NCBI RefSeq assembly: GCF_002095435.2
Contig: NZ_MJEJ02000049.1
Location: 1 to 64,000, forward strand
Origin: Williamsia sp. 1138
Lineage (GTDB): Bacteria > Actinomycetota > Actinomycetes > Mycobacteriales > Mycobacteriaceae
Direction of reading: 5' to 3'
DNA: 64,000 nucleotides
In this document: positions 8,521 to 17,556 of the stretch, piece by piece
Position numbering within the stretch: the first letter of the stretch is position 1
Layout of the letters: each line of letters begins with the position of its first letter
The notes under the pieces: generated by a model
The model's database searches: none
What the model was told of the DNA's origin: nothing
What the model saw: only the letters and a program-made list of their open reading frames with translations
Translations under genes and position numbers: made by a program

Positions 8521-9348
8521 ATGAGCGCACAGGTCTCGATCGGTGACTTCGCAGTGATGACCAGCCTGAGTAGGAAAGCGCTGCGGCATTACCACGACAT
8601 AGGCATTCTCGAACCGGCCCATATCGATTCCCACACGGGCTACCGGTACTACGACACCAGCCAGGTCGATCATGCACACATCATCCGCCGGTTCCGATCA
8701 CTCGGAATGTCCATTCCCGACATCAAAGCGCTACTGAGTACCGACGACGCCGCAACTCGCACAGAGATCATCACGACTCATCTCGAGCAGATGGAACTGC
8801 AGCTGCAACAGACTCGCGACACGGTTGGCGCGCTGCGCGAGTTGCTGTCCCCAGTCCACCCCCCCGCCTTCGTGGCGGTGCGCCGAGAACCTGCCCTCGC
8901 GGTGTGGTCGATCAGCGCCATCGTCGAGGATTCCGGCATCGACACCTGGTTCGCGGCGACGCTGAACACGCTGCGGGACGCAGTTGCCACGGCAACAGGC
9001 GCACCGTCCGCACTAGTGCCCGGTGGCCTCTACGACCGAGAACTTTTCCTCGAATCACGGGGGGAGGCAACCCTGTTCGTTCCCGCGGCCCACTCCACCG
9101 AACCCCCGCAGGGCATTCGCGCCGAGGTCTTACCTCAGGCCGAGTTCGCAGTGCTCACCCACTCCGGCGGACACGACGGCATAGACCGTAGCTACGCGGC
9201 TCTGGGCACCTACGCCAACGAGCACCTGATCAGCCACCAGGGGCCGATCCGCGAACACTACATCGGCGGCACGCCCTCAGCTCCGACGACGTTTACCGCC
9301 ACAGAAATCTGCTGGCCGATCTTCAGCACCACCCCACCGCCCGCCTAG
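8521..9348 (+). CDS. MerR-family activator with GyrI-like ligand domain
   Basis: A 275-residue cytoplasmic regulator. Residues 1-75 are a MerR winged helix (SIGDFAVMTSLSRKALRHYH, then GYRYYDTSQV). A helix to about residue 115 (TTHLEQMELQLQQTRDTVGA) is the dimer coiled coil. Residues about 120-270 resemble the GyrI/AraC effector-binding fold found in BmrR/TipA-type multidrug sensors. The start is fixed by AGAGGAGGA upstream. It should bind the two CCCTAGGGG dyads and activate both its own gene and the divergent SnoaL-SDR unit in response to a small, probably hydrophobic ligand. Confidence 0.9.
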   Translation: MSAQVSIGDFAVMTSLSRKALRHYHDIGILEPAHIDSHTGYRYYDTSQVDHAHIIRRFRSLGMSIPDIKALLSTDDAATRTEIITTHLEQMELQLQQTRDTVGALRELLSPVHPPAFVAVRREPALAVWSISAIVEDSGIDTWFAATLNTLRDAVATATGAPSALVPGGLYDRELFLESRGEATLFVPAAHSTEPPQGIRAEVLPQAEFAVLTHSGGHDGIDRSYAALGTYANEHLISHQGPIREHYIGGTPSAPTTFTATEICWPIFSTTPPPA

Positions 9349-9475
9349 ACAGTCCTCAGCGCGTCACTGCTTCCTGCTTCCCGTTCAGTGATTTCTGCTC
9401 ATCGATGCGGAAGGGTAGACCCCTGCGGGACCGGAAAAAGTCATCGTAGCCATCGACCTGTGAAGCACGCCTACT

Positions 9476-10243
9476 GTGCATGGTATGGACCGCGATGGTG
9501 GACGACGACTCTGGCCGAGGCCTCCACTTCTACCGCGGCCGATTCTGATGGACCAACGCTGGGAACGGCTTGTGTTCTTACATTGGCGCGTCCCAAGTGA
9601 CCTTGTCGCACCGCTTCTACCGAGTGGTTGTGTTCCCAACGAGTTCGACGGCTCGTCGTGGGTAGGGCTGATCGGGTTTCACATGAGGGGTGCGGGCTTC
9701 GGGTATCAACGCCCTGTCCCCTACCTGGGCACCTTTCCCGAGATCAACGTTCGGCTGTATTCAGTGGACGCAGATGGCCGGCGCGGGGTCGTTTTTCGAT
9801 CCCTCGAAGCGAACCGTCTCGCGGTGGTTGCGGGCACCAATCTTGTTGGCGTTCCATACCGCTGGGCATCGATGGCAATCGTCGATGACCGATCGACGAT
9901 CGCGTACCGAAGTAGGCGCTTGGCTCCGCCGCAACGCGGCAGCACAACAGATTTCGGTGTGGTACGCGGATCGCGTGACATGTCCGACGACTCACTCGCT
10001 CAATTCCTGACGGCGCGTTGGGGTCTACACACGACACTGGCAGGACGACTTCTCTACGTGCCGAATGTACATCGGCGCTGGCAACTGTTGGACGGCACGG
10101 TCACCCACTGCGACGACCAACTCGTTGGCGCAGCTGGACTTCCGAATATCTCCAGCCAGCCGCCTGACTCGGTGCTGTATGCACCCGGCGTCTCCACACA
10201 ATTCGGCCGGCCGTACACCGTACGCACCAACGGCCTGGTCTGA
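9476..10243 (+). CDS. DUF2071 (YqjF-like) protein
   Basis: A 255-residue protein matching the DUF2071/YqjF pattern: an early WERLVFLHWRVP with VAPLLPSG, then WVGLIGFHMRGAG, FPEINVRLYS and GVVFRSLEANRLAVV. The family has an acetoacetate-decarboxylase-like fold and no established reaction. ATGs at 9476 and 9485 are both possible; neither has a strong ribosome site and a start at 9548 (MDQRWERL) would also fit the family. It follows merR on the same strand after 127 bases. Confidence 0.8.
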   Translation: MHGMDRDGGRRLWPRPPLLPRPILMDQRWERLVFLHWRVPSDLVAPLLPSGCVPNEFDGSSWVGLIGFHMRGAGFGYQRPVPYLGTFPEINVRLYSVDADGRRGVVFRSLEANRLAVVAGTNLVGVPYRWASMAIVDDRSTIAYRSRRLAPPQRGSTTDFGVVRGSRDMSDDSLAQFLTARWGLHTTLAGRLLYVPNVHRRWQLLDGTVTHCDDQLVGAAGLPNISSQPPDSVLYAPGVSTQFGRPYTVRTNGLV

Positions 10244-10321
10244 TTGGAGCAAAGCCTCAGTTCACCAGTGCAAGCACTGCCAAGGCCAATGACTTCAGGC
10301 GTTGGAACTGGATGCGTTGCG

Positions 10322-10714
10322 TCAATCGATCAGGTCAACGCAAATCGTGAGCAGGCTGGTCCCGAACGTGCGAACCGCGAAGCTGTTGGCTCGCGGCAAT
10401 TGGCGCAACCGGATGCGAGGGTCATCGTCGGGCACGAGGTGGGCCGTACCGTTGTGCCATCGCCCTCGGAGTCGCACCCTGACAGTGGGGTTCGTTTTGA
10501 TGTTCTTGACGTACTGCGATTTTTCGCCGAATTCAGATACGAACCAGAACTGGTCGCCGACGCGGCTGCCGTCCAAGGGTGTCCGGCGGGGTTCACCAGA
10601 CGTCCGCCCGATCGTCTCCAGAAGTGTGTGGCTGGGCAGCCGAGTAGCCAGTGGGTTCACCAGGCGTCTTTGAACGAACTTGGTGACGCGGTCACGTACG
10701 TCAGTGGTGGCCAT
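10322..10714 (-). CDS. Deazaflavin (F420)-dependent nitroreductase-like protein
   Basis: A protein of about 130 residues of the Ddn/FDOR split-beta-barrel family, which use reduced F420 to reduce nitro compounds, quinones or enones. Visible family blocks are LLETIGRTSGEPRRTPL, VGDQFWFVSEFGEKSQYVKN and VRLRGRWHNGTAHLV. The ATG at 10714 was chosen because AGAGGG lies 8 bases upstream; an in-frame GTG/ATG extension of 12 codons exists. Convergent with the DUF2071 gene. The physiological substrate is not deducible. Confidence 0.85.
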   Translation of the reverse strand: MATTDVRDRVTKFVQRRLVNPLATRLPSHTLLETIGRTSGEPRRTPLDGSRVGDQFWFVSEFGEKSQYVKNIKTNPTVRVRLRGRWHNGTAHLVPDDDPRIRLRQLPRANSFAVRTFGTSLLTICVDLID

Positions 10715-10860
10715 CGCTGCCCTCTTCATGTTGAAATGGATATGCCACAAGATACGTTTTCTATTGGGATGCAGTCTATTTCACAGTGGTAACGACGTCC
10801 CGGCCCGTCCGCCTCGAGCACTCTCTCTCGACCACGCAGACCCGCTGGACGCATATTTGA

Positions 10861-10875
10861 TTTAGTCGAACTAAA
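10861..10875. promoter_or_regulatory. Palindrome TTTAGTCGAACTAAA
   Basis: A perfect TTTAGT-CGA-ACTAAA dyad in the 248-base gap between the Ddn-like gene (minus) and the SnoaL-like gene (plus). Its AT-rich arms stand out in GC-rich sequence and suggest a TetR- or MarR-type operator. The binding protein is unknown; the TetR gene at 11443-12072 is the nearest candidate. Confidence 0.5.
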
Positions 10876-10962
10876 CTGAAAGCTTCCGCGACGGCCTGTC
10901 GTGGTTTACGGTTGTAGAAATTGGACAACGCTCTCCTCGACATTCGATTGGGTACCCACTTC

Positions 10963-11373
10963 ATGAGCAACACACGTAGCGTCATCGAACAACACATCAG
11001 CGCGTTCAACAGCCGCGACACCGAGTCCGACCCTTGGTCGGTGGACGCCGAGATGATCGCCCCGGCCGGAACATTCAGCGGACGCGAGGGCGTCTTGGGA
11101 TTCCTCGGGGTGTTCCAAGCAGCGTTCTCAGACGGTGCGCTGACCGTGAGCGATTGGGTGGTGGACGGTGATCGGGCCGCGGTCGAAGGCGTGTTCGCAG
11201 GAACGCACGATGGCGTGCTCCAGAGTCCGAACGGAGAAGTGCCGCCCACGGGCAAGTCGATCTCGTTCCGGTGGAGCGCGTCGTATCAGGTGCGCGGAGA
11301 CGCCCTCCTATACGAGCACCTCTACTTCGATCAGCTGGATTTTCTAGGTCAGCTGGGGTTGTTACCTGCGTGA
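10963..11373 (+). CDS. SnoaL-like nuclear transport factor 2 fold protein
   Basis: A protein of about 136 residues from the ATG at 10963 (an upstream in-frame TTG exists at 10921). The pattern is that of ester cyclase/SnoaL-like polyketide-cyclase proteins: SVIEQHISAFNSRDTES, AEMIAPAGTFSGREGVLGFL, then AAVEGVFAGTHDG with PTGKSISFRWSASYQV. These small alpha+beta barrels catalyse aldol cyclisations or bind hydrophobic ligands. It is not in an obvious operon. Confidence 0.8.
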   Translation: MSNTRSVIEQHISAFNSRDTESDPWSVDAEMIAPAGTFSGREGVLGFLGVFQAAFSDGALTVSDWVVDGDRAAVEGVFAGTHDGVLQSPNGEVPPTGKSISFRWSASYQVRGDALLYEHLYFDQLDFLGQLGLLPA

Positions 11374-11442
11374 ATCGCTGCGTGGCATATCCGTCTTTGC
11401 TCGCACCAATTGTGTGGCAACGTCTTTGCTATGCCTCGCGCG

Positions 11443-12072
11443 TCACTCACTGCCGAGGTGTTGGGCGATGGAACGTCGTAACCACGCCGTGAATCGAGGC
11501 TGGGTCCATCCTCGTTCGACGGTGAAGTATCGGTAGGTGTCCGAAGCTGTGAGGTAGCTCAGGATGTCGGCGAACTCGTCGACGCGACTGTCGTCGAGCA
11601 GCCCCCGCTGGACGAACCAGTAACTACCGGTGTGGACGTCGTCGAGTCGGCGCAGTTCGCTGCGTTCGAGTTGCTCGCCGATCGCGGGCTCGGAGTCGGC
11701 GGCGAGGGTGGCGGCGTGCCAGAGATCGGCGATTCGGCTGTTGGCGGTCACGACGAAGTCGACGTAGCGATCGAGGGCGCGTTCAGTGTCGGTGTCGGAC
11801 ATGATCGCCAAGAACTCTGGACGCTCGAGCAGCGAGGTGAATTGTTCGTCGCCGGTGAATCCCCGCTCGAGCACCGCCATCATCAACGACGCCTTGCTGC
11901 CCGCCAAGTACACCGACTGAACCGAGACCCCTGCTGCGGTGGCCACTTCTTGCAAGGTGGTGCGCGAGTAGCCGTTCTCGACGAACAGCTTCTGCGCTGC
12001 GTCGAGTATGTTCGCTCTTGTCTGAGCGGCAGTGATGGCACGCTTGCGTGATACGTAACGACGAGTTGCCAC
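11443..12072 (-). CDS. TetR-family repressor
   Basis: A 209-residue regulator with an N-terminal helix-turn-helix at about residues 14-60 (RANILDAAQKLFVENGYSRT, LQEVATAAGVSVQSVY). The C-terminal ligand and dimer domain is not family-specific. The tetrad AGSK follows the recognition helix where many relatives have FGSK. It is divergent from the glycosyltransferase gene with a 138-base gap, so the likely target is that promoter and its own. Confidence 0.92.
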   Translation of the reverse strand: MATRRYVSRKRAITAAQTRANILDAAQKLFVENGYSRTTLQEVATAAGVSVQSVYLAGSKASLMMAVLERGFTGDEQFTSLLERPEFLAIMSDTDTERALDRYVDFVVTANSRIADLWHAATLAADSEPAIGEQLERSELRRLDDVHTGSYWFVQRGLLDDSRVDEFADILSYLTASDTYRYFTVERGWTQPRFTAWLRRSIAQHLGSE

Positions 12073-12164
12073 CGTCGATCACCACCTCTGATATTTCGGC
12101 CGGGTCGGCGCACCTGTGTCCTTGCGCAGGCCATGATAGCGCCTCGTAACCAAAATTCGACTAG

Positions 12165-12175
12165 AGTGTGACACT
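12165..12175. promoter_or_regulatory. Dyad AGTGTGACACT, candidate TetR operator
   Basis: A perfect hyphenated dyad (AGTGT-G-ACACT) in the AT-rich core of the gap between the divergent tetR and glycosyltransferase genes. TATTAA follows directly, and a related CACT/AGTG pair spans 12172-12194. Position and symmetry suggest the operator for the divergent pair. Confidence 0.5.
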
Positions 12176-12210
12176 ATTAAAACTTTAGACAGTGAAAGGC
12201 GCGAACTCGT

Positions 12211-13482
12211 ATGGCTCGGTATCTGTTGTGCAGCCCGCCGCTGCGGGGGCATGTGGGGCCGATCATGGCAGTCGGTCGCGACATGGTCGAGCGGGGGCAT
12301 CAGGTGGTCATGCTGACCGGCGTGGGCTTCGCCGACTCGGTGGTGAAGGCCGGTCTGCAATTCGAGCCACTTTGTGCCGAAGCAGATTTCGACGAGCGCG
12401 ACCCGGAGACCTTCACCCCCGACCTGGACCGCTATCGGGGACTTGCGTTGTCGCGATATCAGGTAAGGCAGACATTTGTCCGTCCCATCACCGGACAGGC
12501 ACGTTCGGTGGAGTCGTTGCTGGGTAAGCGCGAGTTCGCGGCGGTCCTGGCCGATGGCACGTTCGCCGGCGTGCTGCCGCTGCTGGCGCGGCCGCGATCG
12601 CGGCGGCCCGCAGTGATCGGACTCGGGACGATGCCTTTGGCTCAGACGAGTGTGGACGTCCCACCGTTCAACAGTGGCCTGCCTCCCGGACGTGGACCCG
12701 TCATGCGAGTCCGGAACCGGGTCGCGAACCTCGCTGCTCGCCACGTCATCTTCCGATCTACCCAGAGGCTGGCACGTGACCTGGTTGTCGCGGAGGGTGG
12801 TGAATTGGACGGTTTCATCCTTGATCTGTCAGCGGCGTTCGATCATTTTCTGCAACTCGGGCCGGCGGAGTTCGAGTATCCGCGAAGCGATCTCAACCCG
12901 AATACCACCTTCGCTGGGCCGGTCGTCGCGCATGACGGGCAATCGCAAGTCCCCCCGGCGTGGTGGCGTGACGTCGAGACCGACGGTAGACCGGTCATCC
13001 ATCTGACCCAGGGAACGCTGGACAACCATGACTTCTCGCAAATGGTGACACCGGCACTCGAAGCGCTGGCCACGGCTGCCGTACGGGTGATCGTCAGCAC
13101 CGGCGGCGCGCCGGTCTCCCGGTTGGGGGCCTTGCCGGACAATGCGCTCGCGGTTGAGTTCATCGACCATGACCTGCTCATGCCGCGTACCGCAGTGATG
13201 GTCACCAACGGTGGGTTCGGGGGCGTGATGACCGCGCTTCGTCACGGGGTTCCGGTCGTCGTGGCACCCGGTGGGGAGGACAAGCCCGAAGTCGCGGCTC
13301 GCGTGGCGCATTTCGGAGTAGGGGTCAATCTGAAGACCCGCCGCCCGAGTGTTGAACTGCTGGCCGATGCAGTCCGCGTCGCTTCCTCTGACCCCGCCAT
13401 CGGGCGGGCTACGCGCGCGATGGCCACGGCCATATCGGCGTATCGGCCACTCGACACCATCGCGGAAGTGCTGACGCACTGA
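12211..13482 (+). CDS. MGT-type UDP-glycosyltransferase (GT1)
   Basis: A 423-residue two-Rossmann GT-B enzyme, expected to transfer sugar from an NDP-sugar to a small lipophilic acceptor. The N-terminal acceptor domain begins MARYLLCSPPLRGHVGPIMA and holds the GHQVVML strand. The C-terminal donor domain has VIHLTQGTLDNHDF, VEFIDHDLLMPRTAVMVTNGG and the block HGVPVVVAPGGEDKPEVAAR, the usual nucleotide-sugar site with a final E-D-Q-like variant (GGEDKPE). It is divergent from a TetR repressor, an arrangement typical of drug-inactivating or exported-glycolipid functions. The acceptor is unknown. Confidence 0.88.
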   Translation: MARYLLCSPPLRGHVGPIMAVGRDMVERGHQVVMLTGVGFADSVVKAGLQFEPLCAEADFDERDPETFTPDLDRYRGLALSRYQVRQTFVRPITGQARSVESLLGKREFAAVLADGTFAGVLPLLARPRSRRPAVIGLGTMPLAQTSVDVPPFNSGLPPGRGPVMRVRNRVANLAARHVIFRSTQRLARDLVVAEGGELDGFILDLSAAFDHFLQLGPAEFEYPRSDLNPNTTFAGPVVAHDGQSQVPPAWWRDVETDGRPVIHLTQGTLDNHDFSQMVTPALEALATAAVRVIVSTGGAPVSRLGALPDNALAVEFIDHDLLMPRTAVMVTNGGFGGVMTALRHGVPVVVAPGGEDKPEVAARVAHFGVGVNLKTRRPSVELLADAVRVASSDPAIGRATRAMATAISAYRPLDTIAEVLTH

Positions 13483-13484
13483 GT

Positions 13485-14084
13485 TCAGCCGTGACCTTTG
13501 CGTTTCTGTTCTGATGTGGCTGCGCCGTGCCCGACTCTGTCTCGGTGGCGACGAAACACTGCTGTGAACAGGGCCCCTGCGGCGAGGCCCACAGCTATGC
13601 CGATTGCGGTGTCCAACAGCCGCAGCACCGGTTGTATCCATTCGGGTGTGGGTTCACCGAGGTGTGCCACGACTAATACCACCGTCGAGGTGATCGCGGT
13701 GAGCGCGGCGTCTTGAGGTCTGCCGAGTCCGATGGCCAGCAGACTACTCAGCCCGACCACTGCACCGATCCCGACTGCCGTAACGGGGAAGATCGACAGG
13801 TAGATCAGACAGATCACCAGGCTCAGTGCTGTGGAGGACAGTCGGATTGTGGCGTCGTCCAACCGGTCTTCGAGGCTGCACCGGAACACGAAGATCGTGG
13901 AGATCACTGCCCACATCGCTCCTATGGCGTGGGTGTCTGCCGACTCGGTGAGTGCGGGGCCCAGCCAGCTGGTCATCAGCACGTACACCGCGCCGCAGGC
14001 GACGGCGAGAATGATCGACGATGCAATGACCTCGATGTCGAGTCGGCGTGGTCTGCGCGCGTCGTTGGTCGGTGGGTTCATCAA
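13485..14084 (-). CDS. FUSC/aromatic acid exporter-like membrane protein
   Basis: A 199-residue integral membrane protein with about five to six hydrophobic helices between residues 18 and 180. The pattern (DTHAIGAMWAVISTIFVFRC, RLSSTALSLVICLIYL, VGLAAGALFTAVFRRHRD) resembles the N-terminal membrane half of FUSC/ArAE exporters. The soluble domain of larger members is absent. It ends 3 bases from the convergent glycosyltransferase stop. A transport function is inferred from the family only. Confidence 0.7.
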   Translation of the reverse strand: MMNPPTNDARRPRRLDIEVIASSIILAVACGAVYVLMTSWLGPALTESADTHAIGAMWAVISTIFVFRCSLEDRLDDATIRLSSTALSLVICLIYLSIFPVTAVGIGAVVGLSSLLAIGLGRPQDAALTAITSTVVLVVAHLGEPTPEWIQPVLRLLDTAIGIAVGLAAGALFTAVFRRHRDRVGHGAATSEQKRKGHG

Positions 14085-14112
14085 TGCTCCATACGATGTG
14101 CCGCGCGGGTTC

Positions 14113-16451
14113 CTATCCGAGGCCGGCAGGGGTGATTTTTACGGTGAGGTGCTTCATCAGCGGCTGACCACTCTGGTTGCTGTAATCGCCGATCGGGCAC
14201 AGGACGTTCAGCTCCGGCATGTACCCGGCCGCGTTGCCGGCAGGGATGTCGTACGCCACTGCGGTGTAGCTGAATACCTGTCGGGTGCTTCCGTCCTTGG
14301 CATAGCTGGTGATGTCCACGGCGCCCAGTTCTGGTACCCCTAGTCGTGTCATGTCGGCCTGGTTCATGAACACCAGGGTTCGCAGGTTCTTGACTCCGCG
14401 GTATCGATCGTTGTCGGAGTAGATGGTGGTGTTCCATTGATCGTGGGACCGCATGGTTCCCAGCATCAGATAACCGATCGGGGGCAATACGTCTTTCATT
14501 GAGGCGCAGGAGAACTCAGCCAGGCCTGAGGGGGTGTGAAAGTCGAGCTCGCGCGCAGGTTGGCTGATCCTGAATCCATTGCGCTCGCGCACTCGGCTGT
14601 TGAAGTTCTCGAATCCTGGGATGACACGGGACATGGTGTCCCTGATCCGGTCGTAGTCGTCGATATAGGCCTGCCAATCGGTGCTGCTGTGGGGCAAGGT
14701 CGCTGAGGCCAGCCCGGCGATGATTGCCGGTTCGGACAACACGTGTGCGGACGGCGGCTTTTTCGATCCTCGGGACAGGTGGACTCGGCTCATCGCGTCC
14801 TCAACACTGATGCTCTGCGGCCCGCTGCGTTGTTCGTCGCGTTCAGTGCGTCCGATACACGGCAGGATGAGGGCATTCGTTCCATGAACGAGGTGGCTGC
14901 GGTTGAGTTTTGTACTGACGTGAACGGTCAGGCTGCACCGGCGTAGGGCTTCGAAGGTGTATGTCGGGTCCGGTGTGGCCATCGCGAAATTGCCCCCCAT
15001 CCCGACGAACACCGACACCTTGTGGTCGTACATCTTCTTGATGGTTGCGACGGTGTCGAGACCATGGGCGCGCGGCGGGTCGAAGTTGCACTCCGAGGCG
15101 AGGGCGTCGAGGAACTCGGTGGTCGGTCGGTGGTCGATTCCGCAGGTGCGGTTGCCCTGAACATTGCTGTGGCCGCGAACGGGCGAGGGCCCGGTTCCTG
15201 GTCGACCGATGTTTCCTTTCATCATCAGGAGGTTGACGATCTCCCGGACCGTGTCGACTCCATGTTCTTGCTGTGTCAGCCCCAGGCACCAGCTGATGAT
15301 CGTGCGCGAGGATTTCCGGTAGAGGTCGTCCAGGTTTCGAATCTCAACCTCGGTGACGCCGGATTGGTGAACGATCTCGGTCCAGGCCTCCGCTTCGCAG
15401 CAGGATCGGTAGTCGTCGAAGCCGTGGGTGTTGTCGGCGATGAACGAGGTGTCGATCACGGTGGGGTCCTCGGCATGCCACTCGAACAGTGCTTTGGCTA
15501 CGCCGCGTAAGAGTGCCAGTCTCCTCCGATCCGGGGCTGGATGTCGAGAGTTCCTGTCGGGGTGGGATGAAAGGCGGCCATCGACCCGAACTCGTGAGGA
15601 ACGATGGTGCGGCGTGACGCGGCCTCTTTGAGTGGATTGACATGGACGATCTGTGCGCCGCTCCGGTGTGCTTCGGCGAGTGCGGTGAGCATGCGCGGTG
15701 CGTTCGACGCGGCGTTGACGCCCATCACGATGATCAGCTCAGCGGCGTCCCAGTCATCGATGTCGGCGGTGCCTTTGCCGGTGCCCAGCGCTGCTTGGAG
15801 CGCGCGGCCGCTGGCTTCATGGCACATGTTTGAGCAGTCCGGGAGGTTGTTGGTGCCGTACTCACGTGCCCACAGCTGGTAGAGGAATGTCGCTTCGTTG
15901 CTCAACCGTCCTGAGGTGTAGAACGACGCCATGTTCGGATCGGGCAATGCGCGCAGGGTATCTCCGACCAGTACGAATGCGTCGCTCCACGAGATGGGTA
16001 CGTACTTGTCGGTCTCGGCGTCGTACACCATGGGTTCGGTCAGGCGGCCCTGTTTCTCCAACGCGTAGTCACTCCACCCAGACAGCTCTGTCACGGTGTG
16101 CTGCTCGAAAAACGCGCGGTCGACGCGGTCCTTGGTCATCTCCCACGTGACGTGTTTGATGCCGTTCTCGCACAGATCGAGGTGAAGGCCGCTGCGGTCG
16201 TCTGGCCACGCACACCCCGGGCAATCGAACCCGCCGTTCTCATGATTCATCGTCAGCATCGACTTGCTGCCCGACATCACCTGTCCGCTATGCAGGAGCA
16301 CCTTGCCGACACTCATCGCCGCACCCCAGCCGGCGGAAGGGTGGCGATCGTCTTTCTGCTGTGGCCGCCGCCCACTACCTGGCCCGCACCCCGGTGGAGT
16401 GGCCCCAGGAGCACCGCGCCCGCGGATCTCGTCGAAATCGTTGCCGGCCAT
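14113..16451 (-). pseudogene. FdhF/YdeP-family molybdopterin oxidoreductase, frameshifted
   Basis: The gene starts at ATG 16451, with AGGAG 5 bases upstream. The first part has the Fe-S/pterin entry block GGFDCPGCAWPDD and runs through GTNNLPDCSNMCHEASG to RIGGDWHSYAA and a stop near 15496. The second part, in another frame to 14113, continues VAKALFEWHAEDPTVIDT with GPSPVRGHSNVQGNRTCG and ends in the molybdopterin-dinucleotide domain (MLGTMRSHDQWNTTIYSDND). One missing C near 15520 explains the break: GAC-CTG-GCA would restore GGDLALLRGVAKAL. Repaired length is about 780 residues, normal for this bis-MGD family, whose substrate is not established. An upstream lipocalin-like gene lies 41 bases away. 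Confidence 0.88.
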
Positions 16452-16492
16452 ACCGTCTCCTAGGTCGTCATGCTGATGAGGGTGTTGCATTG

Positions 16493-16936
16493 TCACGGCG
16501 TGAGCCGTTCCCAGATGAGTTCGCTGTGGAACGTGCGTCCGTCCGACGAAGTGCGGGGCGACCCAGTGATACGCAGCTCGTTGCCTGCGATCTGGGCGTG
16601 TCGCCGTTGGGGTTTGCCTTGCCAATCGGTGAACAGAGCGATATCTACGTGGTGGATGACGGTGCCGTCGGCGGTGACCGTGTAAGGGCCGGCGTAGGCG
16701 ATGAGCCCGTGCGCCATCGCGGCCTGTTCTTCGCGGGAGATCCTTTGTGGGTCAGAGCTACCGCTGACCGGGCGGGTCATGTCGCCGAGGATCGCCGACA
16801 CAATCCCGTTGGCGCTGTACGAGAGGTAGCCGGCCGTATCGGGCCCGAACTCTGGTCGCCGCTCACCGTCAGCAAACACCGCGGTGGCGGTCAACAGTTT
16901 CCATGCTCCGATGAGGTCGTCGGTGGTGAGGGTCAT
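16493..16936 (-). CDS. Lipocalin-like domain protein
   Basis: A 147-residue single-domain protein of the bacterial lipocalin-like type: an N-terminal LIGAWKLLTATAVFADGERR, then AGYLSYSANGIVSAIL, GLIAYAGPYTVTADG and IHHVDIALFTDWQGKPQRR. These small beta barrels bind lipophilic ligands; some relatives are annotated as AttH- or allene-oxide-cyclase-like, but no reaction is assured. It lies immediately upstream of the molybdo-oxidoreductase on the same strand and may be co-transcribed. Confidence 0.8.
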   Translation of the reverse strand: MTLTTDDLIGAWKLLTATAVFADGERRPEFGPDTAGYLSYSANGIVSAILGDMTRPVSGSSDPQRISREEQAAMAHGLIAYAGPYTVTADGTVIHHVDIALFTDWQGKPQRRHAQIAGNELRITGSPRTSSDGRTFHSELIWERLTP

Positions 16937-17136
16937 GAAGGGTCTCTCTTACATGTGAGGGCAGGGGGCGACAACAGCTCACCACGCACCTGGTCGCGGT
17001 TTTGGCCTATCGCGTTGTGCTGTAGCCGGTTTCGAGGATGACCGCGCCGGCACTGTCTCCTCCGGCCCGCTTATCGGACGTCGCACCCTAGATGGGTGGC
17101 ATCTCCGAGCCGAGCGCATCCTTTGAGGTGAGTGAG

Positions 17137-17511
17137 CTATGGGTTTGAACGCCGACGCAGTTGCAAAGTCTGAAGCTGGTTGCTCCAGTCCCCCGGCACT
17201 CGTGCCCGAGGCCCGGGAACTCCCTGATCGGTTGGGTGGGCTGTGGGCGCGGCGAGAGTCGGGCCGGCAAACATCTCACCGTTGGCGAAATCGTAGAACC
17301 AGTCCTCACCGGGCTCATAGCTTTGAATGATGGTGTGGCCGGTCTCGGTGGCGTGGCTGCTGGCGTGCCGGTTCAATGAGTCGTCACAACATCCGACGTG
17401 GCCGCATTCGACACAGCGCCTCAGATGAAGCCACCACGAACCGGTGGCCTCGCAGTCGACGCAGCCGGACCCGCTCGGCGCGATCGTTGTATCAATTCGA
17501 TGATCGTTCAT
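17137..17511 (-). CDS. UBP-type zinc finger protein
   Basis: A protein of about 124 residues whose core is a bacterial UBP-type zinc finger: SGCVDCEATG, LRRCVECGHVGCCDDS, NRHASSHATETGHTI and EPGEDWFYDFANG. The Cys pairs and His residues needed to hold zinc are all present. In eukaryotes the fold binds ubiquitin tails; bacterial versions are free-standing and their ligand is unknown. The ATG at 17511 is preferred to the GTG two codons before. The C-terminus beyond GDW is basic and unlike relatives as remembered. It follows the SRPBCC-like gene after 45 bases. Confidence 0.82.
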   Translation of the reverse strand: MNDHRIDTTIAPSGSGCVDCEATGSWWLHLRRCVECGHVGCCDDSLNRHASSHATETGHTIIQSYEPGEDWFYDFANGEMFAGPTLAAPTAHPTDQGVPGPRARVPGDWSNQLQTLQLRRRSNP

Positions 17512-17556
17512 GTGCAAACCTGCTCTCTCGCAACTGTAGATCGGGTCAGCGCCGCG

